DNA from: an uncultured Bryobacterales bacterium
GTDB taxonomy: Bacteria; Acidobacteriota; Terriglobia; Bryobacterales; UBA6623
Direction: 5' to 3'
Assembly: GCA_946887065.1 (NCBI GenBank)
Contig: CAMPKL010000274.1
Location: 1-5,689, forward strand
DNA: 5,689 nucleotides
Both the position numbers and the translations under genes were made by a program. The notes below the pieces were generated by a model that saw nothing but the letters and a program-made list of their open reading frames with translations, was not told the DNA's origin and ran no database searches. Positions 5,311-5,689 of the stretch are shown here, in pieces; within the stretch, counting starts at the first letter, position 1; every line of letters begins with the position of its first letter.

Positions 5311-5318
5311 CGTTGCCC

Positions 5319-5689
5319 GTGACCATGCCCTGTGTTAATGTTTTAACGGTGAAGTGGACGGCGGTTGCAGGGGTAGTGCTTTTCGGTATGCCCCTGGGCG
5401 CTGAGCCGGCGGTTTCTCGCGAGCCAGTACGATTCGAGGCAATCGAGCCGTACAGCCAAGAGAGAGGCGCAGGCCTGTCCATCGAACGCGTATATCGTAT
5501 TCAGGCCGATGAGGAAACGGGCCGCTTGATTCGTCGAGCGGTGCGCAAGAATCAAAAGTCCGGGTCGATTTTGTCTCGCGAGGTCGTCGGCACGAGAGAG
5601 GTTGTCCAAGGAGGATCGAGGACTAGCGCAGAAGTGCAAAGCCTGGATCTAAATTCTCTCGTCCGACGGACCGCGAGTCAGTTAAATGT
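5319..5689 (+). CDS. Secreted protein of unknown function (partial, cut by right edge)
   Basis: From a GTG at 5319 the frame stays open for 123 codons to the window edge. The N-terminus is a Sec-type signal peptide: Lys12, a hydrophobic core of about 14-27 (TAVAGVVLFGMPLG) and a likely cleavage after LGA28, before EPAVS. There is no lipobox Cys, so the product should be periplasmic, outer-membrane or exported rather than a lipoprotein. The mature part is hydrophilic and rich in Arg, Glu, Ser and Val (for example RVYRIQADEETGRLIRRAVRK and SREVVGTREVVQGGSRTSAEV); I recognise no domain. GGAG 8 nt upstream supports GTG 5319. A GTG at 5349 would give a more classical short signal peptide (MKWTAVAGVVLFGMPLGA) but has no ribosome binding site. 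Its third codon positions look less GC-biased than those of the TonB-family gene. It is divergent from that gene and may share regulation with it. Confidence 0.68.
   Translation, partial: MTMPCVNVLTVKWTAVAGVVLFGMPLGAEPAVSREPVRFEAIEPYSQERGAGLSIERVYRIQADEETGRLIRRAVRKNQKSGSILSREVVGTREVVQGGSRTSAEVQSLDLNSLVRRTASQLN

Larger units (their letters stand above)
5007..5318. other. 312-nt divergent intergenic region upstream of the TonB-family and secreted-protein genes
   Basis: No credible gene lies here: the open stretch from 5093 to 5287 lacks a ribosome binding site and overlaps the hairpin. The region holds the two flanking ribosome binding sites, a CGGCA/TGCCG inverted repeat (5056-5060 with 5071-5075), a 9-bp direct repeat ACGGCAACT (5055-5063 and 5181-5189), and a long stacked hairpin at 5137-5183. 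It appears more AT-rich than the flanking TonB-family gene. I could not call a confident promoter on either strand. I do not recognise a known riboswitch class. Confidence 0.75.

Noticed and set aside
5343..5639. Minus-strand 98-codon frame opposite the secreted-protein gene
   Set aside because: The plus strand has a signal peptide and a well-spaced ribosome binding site; this frame has neither.

Overview
The window looks like a stretch of chromosome from a GC-rich, diderm (outer-membrane) bacterium, most likely an Acidobacteriota member (Bryobacterales/Solibacter-like). That placement rests on recalled resemblance: a TonB-family protein with an LPPLELTSKPV-type segment just before its membrane helix, an Lgt of the GCF..GCCWG type, and a CpaE/TadZ-like ATPase. 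It has not been checked by a database search.

Layout. Bases 1-1766 (minus strand) hold a compact run transcribed right to left: lspA (signal peptidase II), then lgt (prolipoprotein diacylglyceryl transferase), then the start of polA (5'-3' exonuclease domain only, cut by the left edge). The gaps are 9 and 14 nt, so this is probably one operon. Bases 1767-1931 are a divergent intergenic region with an imperfect hairpin. Bases 1932-3846 (plus strand) hold a coiled-coil protein of unknown function and, 40 nt downstream, a CpaE/TadZ-like protein: a degenerate receiver domain fused to a ParA/MinD-fold ATPase lacking both usual P-loop lysines. Bases 3843-5006 (minus strand) encode a TonB-family energy transducer with a long duplicated cytoplasmic N-terminus and Gly-rich octapeptide repeats. 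Its stop codon shares one CTAG with the stop of the convergent cpaE-like gene. Bases 5007-5318 are a 312-nt divergent intergenic region with a long stacked hairpin. From 5319 to the right edge runs the 5' part of a gene for a secreted protein of unknown function.

Function. LspA and Lgt are the two enzymes that act on every prolipoprotein (Lgt lipidates the lipobox Cys, LspA then cleaves), so their pairing is functional. The TonB-family protein would carry proton-motive-force energy from an ExbB/ExbD motor to outer-membrane receptors; neither motor genes nor receptors lie in the window. The coiled-coil/CpaE-like pair is the least explained part: CpaE/TadZ proteins normally localise Tad pilus machinery, but no other tad gene is visible. 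I see no CRISPR array, insertion sequence, tRNA, rRNA or recognisable defence system. The most unusual items are the lysine-less CpaE-like protein with its coiled-coil neighbour, the duplicated TonB N-terminus and the structured 5137-5183 element.
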